A DNA stretch of 64,000 bases from Catonia carolina (lineage: Eukaryota; Arthropoda; Insecta; Hemiptera; Achilidae), in contig JAQMRL010000007.1 in assembly GCA_035578175.1 (NCBI GenBank), positions 52,171,227-52,235,226 of the forward strand. The letters run 5' to 3'. Shown one piece after another: positions 54,244-64,000 of the stretch. The notes under the pieces were generated by a model. The model was not told where the DNA came from. It ran no database searches and was given only the letters and a program-made list of their open reading frames with translations. Both the position numbers and the translations under genes were made by a program. Position 1 is the first letter of the stretch; each line of letters opens with the position of its first letter.

Positions 54244-54950
54244 TAAGAAACAAATAAGCCGAATTTTGGTCTCTAGGTGATTGGGGTGTCAACGTGATGA
54301 GTATACTAATCGATTTCAGGCTTCCTTATACAGATATAACTGCAAAATATTAGTAAATAAAAATGTTAAAATCAATAAATAAAACTTGCAGACGAAATTA
54401 TTAAAATTTTGATAACCCTGTTGAAATTAAAAGAAGAAAAATATAAATATATATTTAGAAAATACTTTTATTTTATCTTATTTGAAGATAAATTGTTCGC
54501 TGATGCTTTATTATGAACGTAGTATTGTCACCAACAGTATCGAGGATTAGACACATTCAGAAAATTTTAAAATTATTCAAACAAATCTGTTGAGAATATA
54601 ATGGGGTTTTATTTTAATCGGCTCAAGAAAGTTTTCCTCGAAATTTCTCATGCTTAAGGATATTTTAGATATAAATGATGAAATCTCCATACTTTGAAGT
54701 TTCAAAGACTTTGTGTATAATTCCGTAGTGAACAAGAAATTATACTGGTATTACTGAACCGATTTGAATGGATGGGGGTTTATTTGGAGTAACTTTTTTA
54801 AAAAATTAAAATTTATTTTAAAACAAAAGCATTGGAATTTGAATTAATGGCAGCAAACCGTTAAAAAATTTTTCTCGTTAATTTTCAAGCAGTGTTCTAT
54901 TTTGATACGATATCCGTTAGGTACTTAAATAAAAATTACTAATGACAGCT
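54244..54950. other. No gene recognised
   Basis: AT-rich; may include decayed upstream parts of the LINE that follows. Confidence 0.35.
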
Positions 54951-55440
54951 TATCTTGGACTAATTCTGTCTCATATCCGTTTGGTATTTTAGTGTGGGGT
55001 AATTCTAGTATGGGTAACATGGATAGGGTTTTTAAAATTCAAAAGAAAGCTATTAAGTGCAAGAAGGGATCTAACCACCTCACTTCATGCAGGCCCTATT
55101 TAAGGAGCTTAAATTACTTACAGTTCCCTAACTCTACATTTTTCAGGTGATAATGTATGTTAGGCAAAATACTTTTATGCAAAATTTCAATGTCCACTAC
55201 CACAACACAAGAACCAGAAACGATTATTATTATGAGGATAACCACAACACTAAAAAAACTGATCAAAAACTTACTTATACGAGGAGGAAATACACAATGA
55301 ATTACCACAACTTTTAAACGCTAATTTTTAATAAATCTAATTTTTTTTTTTGATTGATGAGACTTTTTACAGTGCACAAGAATTTCCTTCTAAATAATAT
55401 TTTATTGTAATAAATAAATAAAACAAAATAAATAAACACC
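54930..55440 (+). pseudogene. CR1/Jockey-like LINE, C-terminal fragment
   Basis: One frame reads FGILVWGNSS, DRVFKIQKKAIK and SCRPYLRSLNYLQFP, to a stop near 55148. After a frameshift it reads VIMYVRQNTFMQNFNVHYHN then TRTRNDYYYED. The pattern (Y/F)G-I-WG-S, (I/V)FK-QK-AIR, SCRP-F--L-IL, (H/Y)NTR-R is typical of the C-terminus of CR1/Jockey-group reverse transcriptases. The 3' end is AT-rich with AATAAATAAAT. Non-functional. Confidence 0.75.
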
Positions 55441-55860
55441 GATAACATTCAACCGAATGCTAAGAGAACTGTTTACTATTGTGTAATTATTAGAAGACTT
55501 ATTTTATGAAGTAAGCTTGGAGTAGTAGGTTTATGTGTAATTAAAATAATATGTAATACATTCAGCTAATATATTACCCTATAAGTTCTTAATGTCATAT
55601 ATTCCGTTGTGAGTCCCCTGGACGCAATTAAAAAAAAAAGGTTATGTTTCTACAGATAGTTTTTTACTGCGTTTCACAAGCAGCTTTTACCTGTCTTATT
55701 AAGAAGAAATTCTGCTATTAAAGTCTAAATTGAAATGAAACATTAAATTAATGAAATGTAGCGTTAAACACTACATTTCATATAAAATAAAAAATAATAA
55801 TGCATTCTGAAATGTGGTGTTAAATGGTATGATTACCATTCAGCTACGCCATCTGGAAAT
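55441..55860. other. No gene recognised
   Basis: AT-rich; an inverted 'TGAAATGTAG' and 'CTACATTTCA' pair near 55755-55780 gives a short stem. Confidence 0.35.
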
Positions 55861-55865
55861 GTTCA

Positions 55866-55888
55866 AATAATAATACAGTAATAATAAC

Positions 55889-55921
<33 letters not shown>

Positions 55922-55993
55922 TATTATTATTATTATAATATTATAGTATATTATATAATTATATAATATATTATATATATAATATTATAATAT

Positions 55994-56037
<44 letters not shown>

Positions 56038-56231
56038 TTATTATTATATATATAATATATTTTTGTACTATTTTCATATTTCTGGATTTCATACACCCCA
56101 GAGGTGGATATTGTATGTCCAAATTTGTTTAACTTCTGTGTTTATAAAGTAAAAATCGTTGGACTTGTTTTGGAGTGAATTGGAAATTTTTACGTTTGCA
56201 CCATAAGTACTCTAAGTGTTGGGGTTACATA

Positions 56232-56282
<51 letters not shown>

Positions 56283-56354
56283 TATAATATTATAATATAT
56301 TATATAATTATATAATATATTATATATATTATAATAATAATAATAATAATAATA

Positions 56355-56390
<36 letters not shown>

Positions 56391-56454
56391 ATATTATAAT
56401 ATTATATATATAATATATTATATAATTATATAATATATTATATAATAAATATAA
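55866..56454. repeat. TAA/ATT-TA low-complexity tracts with internal inversions
   Basis: Alternating (AAT)n, (ATT)n and TATATAATATA tracts, interrupted only by the 132-bp unique block at 56061-56192. Because TAA and TTA tracts face each other, several intrastrand hairpins are possible. Confidence 0.85.
56061..56192 (+). repeat. 132-bp direct duplication, copy 1
   Basis: Identical to 56722-56853 except one base (AACTTCTGTG versus AACATCTGTG), 661 bases apart. No coding recognised; it brackets the AT-rich palindrome. Confidence 0.95.
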
Positions 56455-56712
56455 TAAAGCGCCAAGACGCATAATAATAATAATAATAATAATAATTATT
56501 ATTATTATAATATTATAATATATTATATAATTATATAATATATTATATATATTATAATAATAATAATAATAATAATTATTATTATTATTATTATTATTAA
56601 TTATATATTATAATATTATATATATAATATATTATATAATTATATAATATATTATAATATTATAATAATAATTATTATTATTATTATTATTATTATGCGT
56701 CTTGGCGCTTTA
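56455..56712. repeat. Near-perfect 258-bp AT-rich palindrome with GC clamps
   Basis: Begins TAAAGCGCCAAGACGCATAA and ends with its inverse (TTATGCGTCTTGGCGCTTTA). The whole interior of AAT, ATT and TATATAATATA tracts inverts about a centre near 56583. GC clamps at both ends suggest terminal inverted repeats of a small element. Confidence 0.85.
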
Positions 56713-56721
56713 TTTTATAAT

Positions 56722-56853
56722 TTTTGTACTATTTTCATATTTCTGGATTTCATACACCCCAGAGGTGGATATTGTATGTCCAAATTTGTTTAACATCTGT
56801 GTTTATAAAGTAAAAATCGTTGGACTTGTTTTGGAGTGAATTGGAAATTTTTA
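56722..56853 (+). repeat. 132-bp direct duplication, copy 2
   Basis: See 56061-56192. Near-identity implies a very recent duplication, gene conversion or an assembly artefact at the palindrome. Confidence 0.95.
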
Positions 56854-57028
56854 AAACACTGCTGGATGTTTTGTTTTACAATAAATAACACTCACAGAAA
56901 CATACACAAGAATATCCTTTTAAAGATCATTTATTTTTTTGGTTTCAGGTACTCGGTTTTCGTCAGTTTCGTACTGTCATAGAACTTTCTCACTATAAAC
57001 AGAGCAGGAGAAATAAAATAAATGTATA

Positions 57029-57370
57029 AAAAATGCCTTTCATTAGACGACGCGTCTCATAATTGGTGGCAAAACAGCTACCTTTTAAAAAGGCTTACCT
57101 TTGACTTATAGCAAAAACCATTAATGATTTCTGTATCTACTCTTTAAGAGGAATCGAATAACACTATTTTTGTTTCCAAATTCCGACTTTGGTTTCTTGA
57201 CTTCCGGTCAAAACCGGAACTTCAAATCCAATTCAAGCCCACTAATTTTTGTGTAGATTACGGATCCGGAAACCGTTTGTTGCTATTTCTTGTAGTTTCT
57301 GACATCTGGGTGTGATGGACGGACGGACAAAACAAAATGATAGATGACCATTTTGAACATAGCCACCAAC
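57029..57370 (-). mobile_element. HEL-D copy
   Basis: 'GCCTTTCATTAGACGACGCG', GGTGGC with a small insertion, 'CTTCCGGTCAAAACCGG', 'AACCGTTTGTTGCTATTTC', 'GACATCTGGGTGTGATGG' and 'GCCACCAAC' at the right. Same layout as 13635-13983. Confidence 0.6.
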
Positions 57371-57949
57371 AAAATTAGAGAAAACCCCGCATTTTAGATC
57401 GTTTCTTTTGTTAATTATATTACTGGAGACTACAACATTTTCAGCAAAAGGTGTTAAAAGTATTTCACGGTGAATAAAACATTTTATTTTTCAATTCAAC
57501 CAAATGCAGTGAAGTTTCTTGGAAAACTTAGGAGAAACAGGATTCTGTGTGTGTATGTGCGCGCGTAAGAGAGAGAGAGAGAGAGATAAATAGATAGATG
57601 GAGAGAGGGGCTGAAAGAAAGAGAGGATGTACAAGAATTATTGAATAATTCATTGCTGGGACATCTAGGGGAGATATAGAAATAAGCTGTCAAATATTTT
57701 ATCATCTTAAATTTCTGCAGTCTTTTTATAATTAAAGTGCAGTGATACTTAATTTTTAAATTTATTTACGTAAACCTTGCTTTATTATTTAAAGTACAGA
57801 AGTAACTGATACTTCCCGATCTACTTTTAGAGCGAATATACGTGAAATTTACTCACAGATTCACTCACCACAGAATTTCAACAATTGCAAAACCTAGAAA
57901 CTTGAAATTTGGTACAAATATGTCATCTATGGGTTCTAAATTCCCACTG
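57371..57949. other. No gene recognised; (GA)n at 57567-57610
   Basis: AT-rich with a GA/GATA microsatellite at about 57567-57610. 57840-57915 has 'ACTCACAGATTCACTCACC' and 'AAACTTGAAATTTGGTAC', phrases typical of insect dispersed repeats. Confidence 0.45.
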
Positions 57950-58208
57950 AAAAAGGTGTCGGGTTTCCTCTTGAGCTACTGACATTTTTTCAATTTAATC
58001 TTTGGACCGTACATTTTTTTAAAAATTACGAATAACATAAAAATTTTACAAATTTTTCTACGTTTTTAGCGTAATACTAATTTTTGGGGCACCTGAGGAA
58101 GTCATAAAAATGTCGGTATATGTGGTAAAAATTTCAGCCTGGTAGGTTTATTGGTTTCTGAGAAAAATGTACCTTTTGAGTTAAAACCATAGTGCCATCT
58201 CCTCTTAA
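57950..58208 (+). mobile_element. PB-B, 5'-truncated and internally deleted
   Basis: Matches PB-B from 'GAGCTACTGACATTTTTTC' through 'GCACCTGAGGAAGTCATAAA' and 'TTTCAGCCTGGTAGG', then jumps to the right end CCATCTCCTCTTAA (TTAA 58205-58208). Closest to the 25018 copy. Confidence 0.7.
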
Positions 58209-58559
58209 ATTTTGGTTTGAAAACCAAAAAATTAGTTTCTTTTTGTGGTTGTGCTTAAGCACAAGTTGTTTTAATGGAAATTCTTTATTTATTTTAGGTA
58301 TTAGAGAATACCTATGCATATTTTCAGAAATGCAACTTTTCGGGAAAGTATGTAAATGTTTTGAATTTCTTTAGAGTAGTCTTCCTTGCTCATCCCATTA
58401 GAAACAATGTTCGAAGTATAAATATTTTAGTTTTTCTGTTCAATCTTTAACGAACAAATGTCCTGAATTTCAATGAAGCCGACACGAGGATTTTGGTTCG
58501 GGGGGTTGAATCTGGAGATTGTTTACTTGTTTTACGACCAACTGTCATGCACATTAAGG
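58209..58559. other. No gene recognised
   Basis: AT-rich spacer with short open frames on both strands, none supported. Confidence 0.35.
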
Positions 58560-58650
58560 TGATAGATGCTAACGACTGATAAAAAACTGCCAGACATGAT
58601 CGAAAATATAACCCGGGACTCGCAGCATATTAGTTTGGTACGAAATTCAG
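58560..58650 (-). mobile_element. SINE-T4 fragment
   Basis: Minus strand: 'CGAGTCCCGGGTTATATTTTC' minus ends (B box), then 'GTCTGGCAGTTTTTTATCAG'. Matches 23214-23312 and 59065-59151; the A box has been lost. Confidence 0.5.
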
Positions 58651-59064
58651 ATTTTCCGTTCGGGTGGGGGTGAAGCCCGACAAACCCCCTCACTCTGGCT
58701 ATGTGACTCTGTCTAGAGACTTCAAGAAAAAGTGTATCTACATAATGTACCCATGATTTTATTTACAAGCGTACAGCTAATACTCATAAATATAAAAAAA
58801 ATCTGCACAAACAGACGTAACTTTTATTTTAAATTTAAATTAGGTTTAACATTAGGCTATCGTGTTACATTCTGGTTATGGTAAAAATGCTTGTCAAAGT
58901 GAAGGATACGTTTGTTTACTCTTACATTATGTCATCCAAAAATTTACAACAATCTACACTGCTCAGTTGTAGTTGGTTATCCGCAAAGTATACGTGTACC
59001 ACGTAGAAAACGTATGTTATAAGATGTTTTATTTACGTCCGAATGGCAAACAGTGAGTATAAAT
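58651..59064. other. No gene recognised
   Basis: Mixed composition; 58660-58720 is GC-richer. No frame supported. Confidence 0.35.
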
Positions 59065-59151
59065 AAAAATCAGTGATAAAAAAGTGCCAGAACTGACCGG
59101 TAATCGAACCGTATGCAAGCCCGTTGCGCTGACCACTACACCAACGGGCTA
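59065..59151 (-). mobile_element. SINE-T4, best preserved tRNA head
   Basis: Minus strand: 'CCCGTTGGTGTAGTGGTCAG' (A box TGTAGTGGTCAG), 'GCAACGGGCTTGCATACGG', 'GGTTCGATTACCGG' B box and 'AGTTCTGGCACTTTTTTATC'. The CCCGTTGG/CAACGGG pairing resembles a tRNA-like stem. A tRNA gene is unlikely because the acceptor stem is not closed. Confidence 0.65.
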
Positions 59152-62100
59152 ATTTCTTGGTGTTTTAGAGAATGAGTGAATCAGCAAGTTTATACACGCA
59201 TGGAGACTGAAACATGCTGAATTACTATTAAAATAATGCAGAAATAAACTACTTTTAATTTAGTTTTTAATACGATATATAAAAAAAAAACATTAAACTT
59301 TCTCTTGCTTTATTTGTGATTCGGTTTTAATTAAATTAAATCTTCTCTGAAACAAGGAAAATCAACCGGCTTTGATGTATTTTAACTAGCGGAAAGCCAC
59401 TAGAGGAAGTGGCTTCAGAATTAGACAAAACTGACTCCGTTCTGTTTTAAAAGAATACAACTGTGGGTATTTATTTGTGTCTGAATAATTTTGTTTTTTT
59501 TTATGAATACAATGTCCGTATTCATCAAGAATTTCTGTGATTGCAGTTGTAAGTAAGAACCGGTTATAATGCACCGTAGCCATTCATATAGAAAGTTAGA
59601 ACTATTTCATCCCAGCTTAGCTTAACATAAACCTGTTTATAATATATTTTTAAATCTGATTAACAAGCCTTTTGTTTATTCTGAGAATCATTCTAATACT
59701 TTATTCTTTCTTGCCCTTCATCTGTGGTGCTAGCAACCCCTTGCTTACTAAACTTCACAGCAGATTAAACTTAAATAATAATAATTTCATTTCTCAAAAG
59801 GTTTTAGAAATACTATTTTACATTTCAAAAATAATTTTATACATAAAGCTTATGCATTTACATTTAACTAATAGACTATTAATTCAAATTTGTTACGGTC
59901 AACACCAGCAAGGTTATTCGCTGCTGTCAACCGAAAAAATTAAAACTACATTGCCCTATTTTAACACTAGTCAATTAACTAAATTATTTTCGAAAAATCT
60001 TACAATACTGCATCTTACAATATTATGTTTTGGCTACAGCTACTTAACAAATTTTAATCAAACCAATAATCACAATTATTGTTTTATCACAAAAAGTTTA
60101 CAAAATCAATTACTGAAACATCTTTTTTACTAAAACGTATACAGAAAATGAGTTTTAAATGGGAAGCCAAAATAAAAACATTTTTCTTTTTAGAGGTAGG
60201 AAGCTTATATTTTATAAGTTCATTAGAGACACAAAGGAGATCGTTTTCCTAAATCATTACATTTTATCACCACACAACCCCCTTTAATAGGGGTAGGGAT
60301 GAAAACGCAGTAATTTACGAAATCAATCATATCTTAATTGATATTTACCAAATCAACTTGATTCAAAAACAGCAATAAAGTTAAAAAAATATGTGTATTA
60401 TTAAAATTGTTACTAGAAAAGATTATGCTGAAGAAATTGAAAAATTATTCATTTATCTTAATTACAGCTTAAGTTATAAGTTTATCATTTCAGCATTCAT
60501 AAAACAACCAAATTACGATTTTCGGAAGTACAGAAGAGCCAGCAACAGGCTCTGTAATGTGATATTAGGAACATTTATATAAAGTTAACACCTGACTATA
60601 ATGCCCGCTGCACTTTATATCGAATTAGCATAAAAAAATGAAGTAATAAAACCGGATATTTAATGAAAAACCCATCTAAAAATGAAAATATCTTAACTTC
60701 CGAAAAATGTATTGGTTTGGATGGAGTAGATTCGTAAAATGACGTAGAATCACGAATGCCGATTTCTACACGATGCGATTGTGAAGGCGCTGCAACTTGA
60801 TTTGAATTAGGAAATAATATTACATATAATGTTTTTCCTTAAATGTATTTTATAAATGTTATACGTTGTATATTATTTCTTAAATATTATACCTTAAATG
60901 TATTGTGTATATATTATAAACAATAGTAGCTACCCAGCTACATCTAGGCAAATTTAAAATACAAAATAAGACTAATAATAGGGAGATAAAAACTAATCTT
61001 TAAAAATAAGAGTAGACGTAGGGTTATTTTACGAGAAATCTGACTTACTATGTAACTCCTTGATAACATTTTTTTTCACATTTCTCAGCATCTGTAACCG
61101 ATAGTTTAATTTTTGTTTAGTTTTGTAGATATGTCTTTTGTGTAGTTCCTTACACAGACATTTTTGAATTGGATTGAAAACAGAGTTTTTTAATAAGACC
61201 CCAAGTATCCAAATAAGTCGGAAAAAACCATAAAAATGTTTTCTCAATAAGCAATAAATATATTGCAAAAACATTTCATAAGATAACAGTACTACACAAA
61301 CAAACACCTGAAAATTGGGTAACAATAGTTTTATCAATTCCGAGAAATCTAGCATAAGAATTTTAAAATGTACCAAGTTTTTAGAGAAAATACCAAATAG
61401 ATGAAATTCGATAAATATCAAATAAACTTATTTATAAAAACAGTAGAGTTACATAATATATTTTTTTAATTAAAGAAACATTTGCCTAGTTTTCAGAGAA
61501 ATTGGTCTGAGATACCTTTGAAAAACCGGGATTTCAAACTTTATACGAGTAAAAAATCTACAAATCCATTTTTTATTTTTCCAATTCAGAACAGATTTTC
61601 CTAAGAGATAATTGAAACTGTTAGAAATGAAAAGTAACTTTTGGGTTTTTCTCGTGATAGTAATCGTAATTTTTAGGTAGTTCAAGATCAAATAATATTG
61701 TTCGTCAGTCAAAGATTAGTTACAATGCAATATAAACAAAACGTTTTCCTATTTTTGAACGAACATGTTTATCTTACATTGTTCTCATTACGTTTTGCAA
61801 CAGTGTGTGTTTGTTTCCACTCTATATTGGGTTAAATGAAAAGTAATTTTTTAAAAGTAAAGTAATTATTCTTTATTAAAGAAAACATTAATTCTCTTCC
61901 ATTTCCAAGTTATTCTAGTAATAAAAAATGTAACGAAACAGTAAAAAATTAAAAGGTAGATTACCGTTATTGAAAAAGTAATGACCATTTTAGATTGAAA
62001 ATAATAAAATTCTAATTCGTTAGTTGAAGAAAACGGTAATTTTAATTAAAAATAAAAGGAATATCGACCTTAGTAAAACACGCTGTATATTCAACCCAAC

Positions 62101-62394
62101 CTTAGTCCACTTGTGAATCAGTTTCCGGAAATTTTAATTTCCGGTGTTGCGATGTACTTATGGGGGATGAAAAAGTAAAAATAAATTATTCAAGGAATCA
62201 AAATATTCAGTAATCGTTGGAGATTTGACTTAAAAACAAAATTAAAAAAGTTTCTTCTATTCGGACGGAGGAAGAAAAGAGTTTTTCATAAAGTTAAATT
62301 CAGAAATCTACTTCCGAGTGAATGCAAGAGAAATATTACGTAGAAAAAGAATAGGCTTCATCAGTCTCAGTTTTTAAAAATTATTTACCTATTG
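59152..62394. other. No gene recognised; longest open frame lies here
   Basis: AT-rich. 59660-60133 is open on plus for about 150 codons but lacks an upstream ATG (first ATG 59852, leaving 93 codons), and the strand is unusually G-poor, which removes stops. 60391-60582 is a 63-codon ATG frame starting MCIIKIVTRKDYAEEIEKL, unrecognised. 62122-62149 has the palindrome CCGGAAATTTTAATTTCCGG. Confidence 0.4.
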
Positions 62395-62745
62395 GCAACG
62401 CCCAAAGCCAGAAAGGATATTGAGAAAACCGGAATAAACCGAGAAAACTTAATGAACCGACTAAATTCAGACAACTAACTACGGACATTAAGGGCTCCCA
62501 TGAATTAAGGGCTTCAACAGAATGCCGGGTGGACAGAAGAAAGGACAAACCTTACTCTGAGCGAATGCTGAGAATGTGTGGTGCAAAAAGAGCTTCCAGA
62601 AACGTCAAAAGTCACGTGGTCTAAAATTGGCCGTATACGAGGGGCAAAAAATTGGCAAGGCTCTGCTTACAGCGATTCGAGGAAACTAAACTTAAAACTT
62701 CTCACACGATCTTACACATTGAAACTCTGGTCATGACTGTATGAA
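62395..62745 (+). pseudogene. RTE-like LINE, C-terminal remnant
   Basis: Fragments ERILRKPE/DIEKTGINRENLMNR, GWTEERT and SERMLRM, then 'CACGTGGTCTAAAATTGGCC' shared with 24775 and 17879, to 'AACTCTGGTCATGA' shared with 18020. This copy extends further 3' than the one at 24001. Frameshifted and non-functional. Confidence 0.65.
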
Positions 62746-62865
62746 TTAAAACAATTAGTACTGGAAACTGGAATTTTGTCTATATCAGTACCTATGAATT
62801 GCCAATAGAAGGGGAGAAAAACGACCAGATAAAAACTGGTCACGTGACAAAAAAATTGCTAATCC

Positions 62866-63250
62866 GTGTAAATTATTTGTACTCAATATTAGTAATCATT
62901 ATTTGTACTCGATCTGCTAGTTCTCGGGCTACAAAAAATAGTTCTCTCTCTTATCGCATTTAAGAACAGAAGACGCAGAGGTGTAAAAGACACTAGTCAG
63001 AAGTATCACCTCCGAAAATAACGAATTTCATTATACAGCCAGACCCTGTGGTGACTGAAGTGAAGGTATCATTTGCAAGATGAAAAGTAGTTGCTTTTCA
63101 GAGGGTCTAGAATGGTGTTAAGCATAGGCCTACTTTACCACTTAGTGAGGAAGGCAAGGTAAACCACCTCACTCCTTATTTTACTTAGTAAAGCCTCTAG
63201 AGGTTCAAACCAGCCCTTCAGCTGATGACTTAAACAATAACAATACTAAT
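62866..63250 (+). mobile_element. SINE-C copy, 5'-truncated, with inverted 3' end
   Basis: From 'GTGTAAATTATTTGTACTC' (with a short internal duplication near 62885-62915) through 'GAAGGCAAGGTAAACCACC' to 'GATGACTTAAACAATAACAA'. Immediately after, the last 43 bases are repeated in inverse orientation, see 63208-63297. Confidence 0.75.
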
Positions 63251-63297
63251 ATTAATTAGTATTGTTATTGTTTAAGTCATCAGCTGAAAGGCTGGTT
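63208..63297. repeat. 90-bp palindrome at SINE-C 3' end
   Basis: Arms 63208-63250 and 63255-63297 (43 bases each, one mismatch) around ATTA. The left arm is the SINE-C 3' end (AACCAGCCCTTCAGCTGATG onward); the right arm is the same sequence inverted. Confidence 0.95.
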
Positions 63298-63900
63298 ATT
63301 CTCTGCAACCAATTTCAAAATTAATCAACACTAGGTGTCAATGTAATTTCAATGAGTGTTAGTGTAATTAACAGAAACTGTTAACGTAATTTTTATGTAT
63401 TAATATATACCGATAATTTATGCATGAGGAGGGAAATTAACCTACCCATCTATGGTTTCCCATCATAATATGATATGAATTAAGTGCCTCCTTTTCAAAC
63501 ATCAGGTCGATCAGAATTAAAATATCAGGTTGTAAGCTCGAGAGTTTTAAAGGTGTAATCATTTTCTTTATAAACTTTCCGCCGATAAAGAACTATTTCT
63601 ATATCTAGTTTTAAGCTTATGATGTTTCGCATAATTTTAAAATTTTGGGTACACAACTTGTACATTTTTCAGGCCCGATAACAAAAATATTTTTGGAGGA
63701 GCGTTTTTGTAGCTTTTTTTAAAGGAATCAAATACTTAATTCATGTAAATTGTGGATTCGTTACGAAAAAACGAAATGTTTTTGTGCGCCTTTGTATTAA
63801 GTTCCCCGGCATTAAGTTGACAAACGTCTAGTACATGAAAATCCTTTAACAATTATTCAGAAGGATAGAGTGATTGGTTTTTGTAAATACGCGTAAATAT
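63298..63900. other. No gene recognised
   Basis: AT-rich sequence with no bounded element. Confidence 0.35.
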
Positions 63901-64000
63901 AAATCTGATGTGAAACACTCACACGACTTTCCCTTGTTTATGTAAATAACCAGCAATAAAACCTGATCAATAATGAGTAAACAATGTAATATAAAAAACA
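63901..64000 (-). mobile_element. HEL-A 3' end, cut by window end
   Basis: GTGTGAAACACTCACAC-like hairpin (TGTGAAACACTCACACG) at 63910-63926, then ACTTTCCCTTG and the AT-rich subterminal region. The rest of the element lies beyond the window. Confidence 0.75.

Noticed and set aside
59065..59151. Possible genuine tRNA gene
   Set aside because: A and B boxes are present, but the acceptor stem does not close and the same sequence recurs with SINE bodies at 23214 and 58560.
59660..60133. Longest open frame in the window, seemingly starting with a signal-peptide-like hydrophobic stretch (FILRIILILYSFLPF)
   Set aside because: The apparent start is TTG, with no ATG before residue 61. The strand is locally G-poor, which depletes TAG and TGA stops. 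No family similarity is recognised.
61029..61421. 130-codon minus-strand open frame
   Set aside because: Lysine/leucine-rich AT-driven composition, no recognisable motif and no splice or promoter context; frames of this length are expected occasionally in AT-rich DNA of this size.

Overview
This is AT-rich eukaryotic DNA that looks like repeat-filled intron or intergenic sequence of a large arthropod genome. An insect, possibly hemipteran, is a guess from the style of the SINEs and retroelement tails; nothing here proves the clade. There is no bacterial or viral gene organisation, no rRNA, no intact tRNA gene, no CRISPR array and no intact protein-coding gene. Almost everything recognisable is a mobile element, identified by comparing copies inside the window.

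Main families. (1) HEL-A, about 0.9-1.1 kb: eleven full or partial copies plus one cut by the window end, with matching short inverted repeats at both ends, an internal GT microsatellite, diverged internal tandem monomers and a 3' hairpin. This is the architecture of non-autonomous Helentron-type (HINE) elements. (2) HEL-D, three copies, possibly a second such family. (3) PB-B, 0.68-0.74 kb MITEs whose inverted ends begin and end at TTAA. (4) SINE-C, 398 bp, with 10-11 bp target duplications and an (AAC)n-like tail. (5) At least five tRNA-derived SINE types. (6) LTR-1, solo-LTR-like sequences. (7) Decayed non-LTR retrotransposon ends: four of one RTE-like lineage, one Jockey-like, one CR1/Jockey-like and one further tail. 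(8) Several long inverted repeats, including a 281-bp-arm fold-back whose arms each carry a DUF4817-like reading frame, and an AT-rich palindrome near 56.5 kb.

Layout. 0-10 kb: HEL-A, SINE, PB-B and SINE-C, with SINE-C inserted inside PB-B. 10-18 kb: fold-back element, LTR-1 copies (one holding a TTAA MITE that itself holds a SINE), HEL-D and a 92-bp-arm hairpin. 18-35 kb: RTE-like remnants, HEL-A, PB-B, SINE-C and tRNA-SINEs. 35-51 kb: an LTR split by HEL-A, more HEL-A, PB-B and a Jockey fragment. 51-64 kb: GC-richer islands, a CR1-like fragment, the giant AT palindrome, HEL-D, PB-B and SINE remnants.

Beneath the repeats, three short minus-strand stretches (49,722-49,678; 23,490-23,377; 10,213-10,146) look like internal exons, with splice-like borders, an open frame and higher GC than their surroundings. 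They could belong to one minus-strand gene with very large introns, in which case most of the window is intron. That is inference, not demonstrated.
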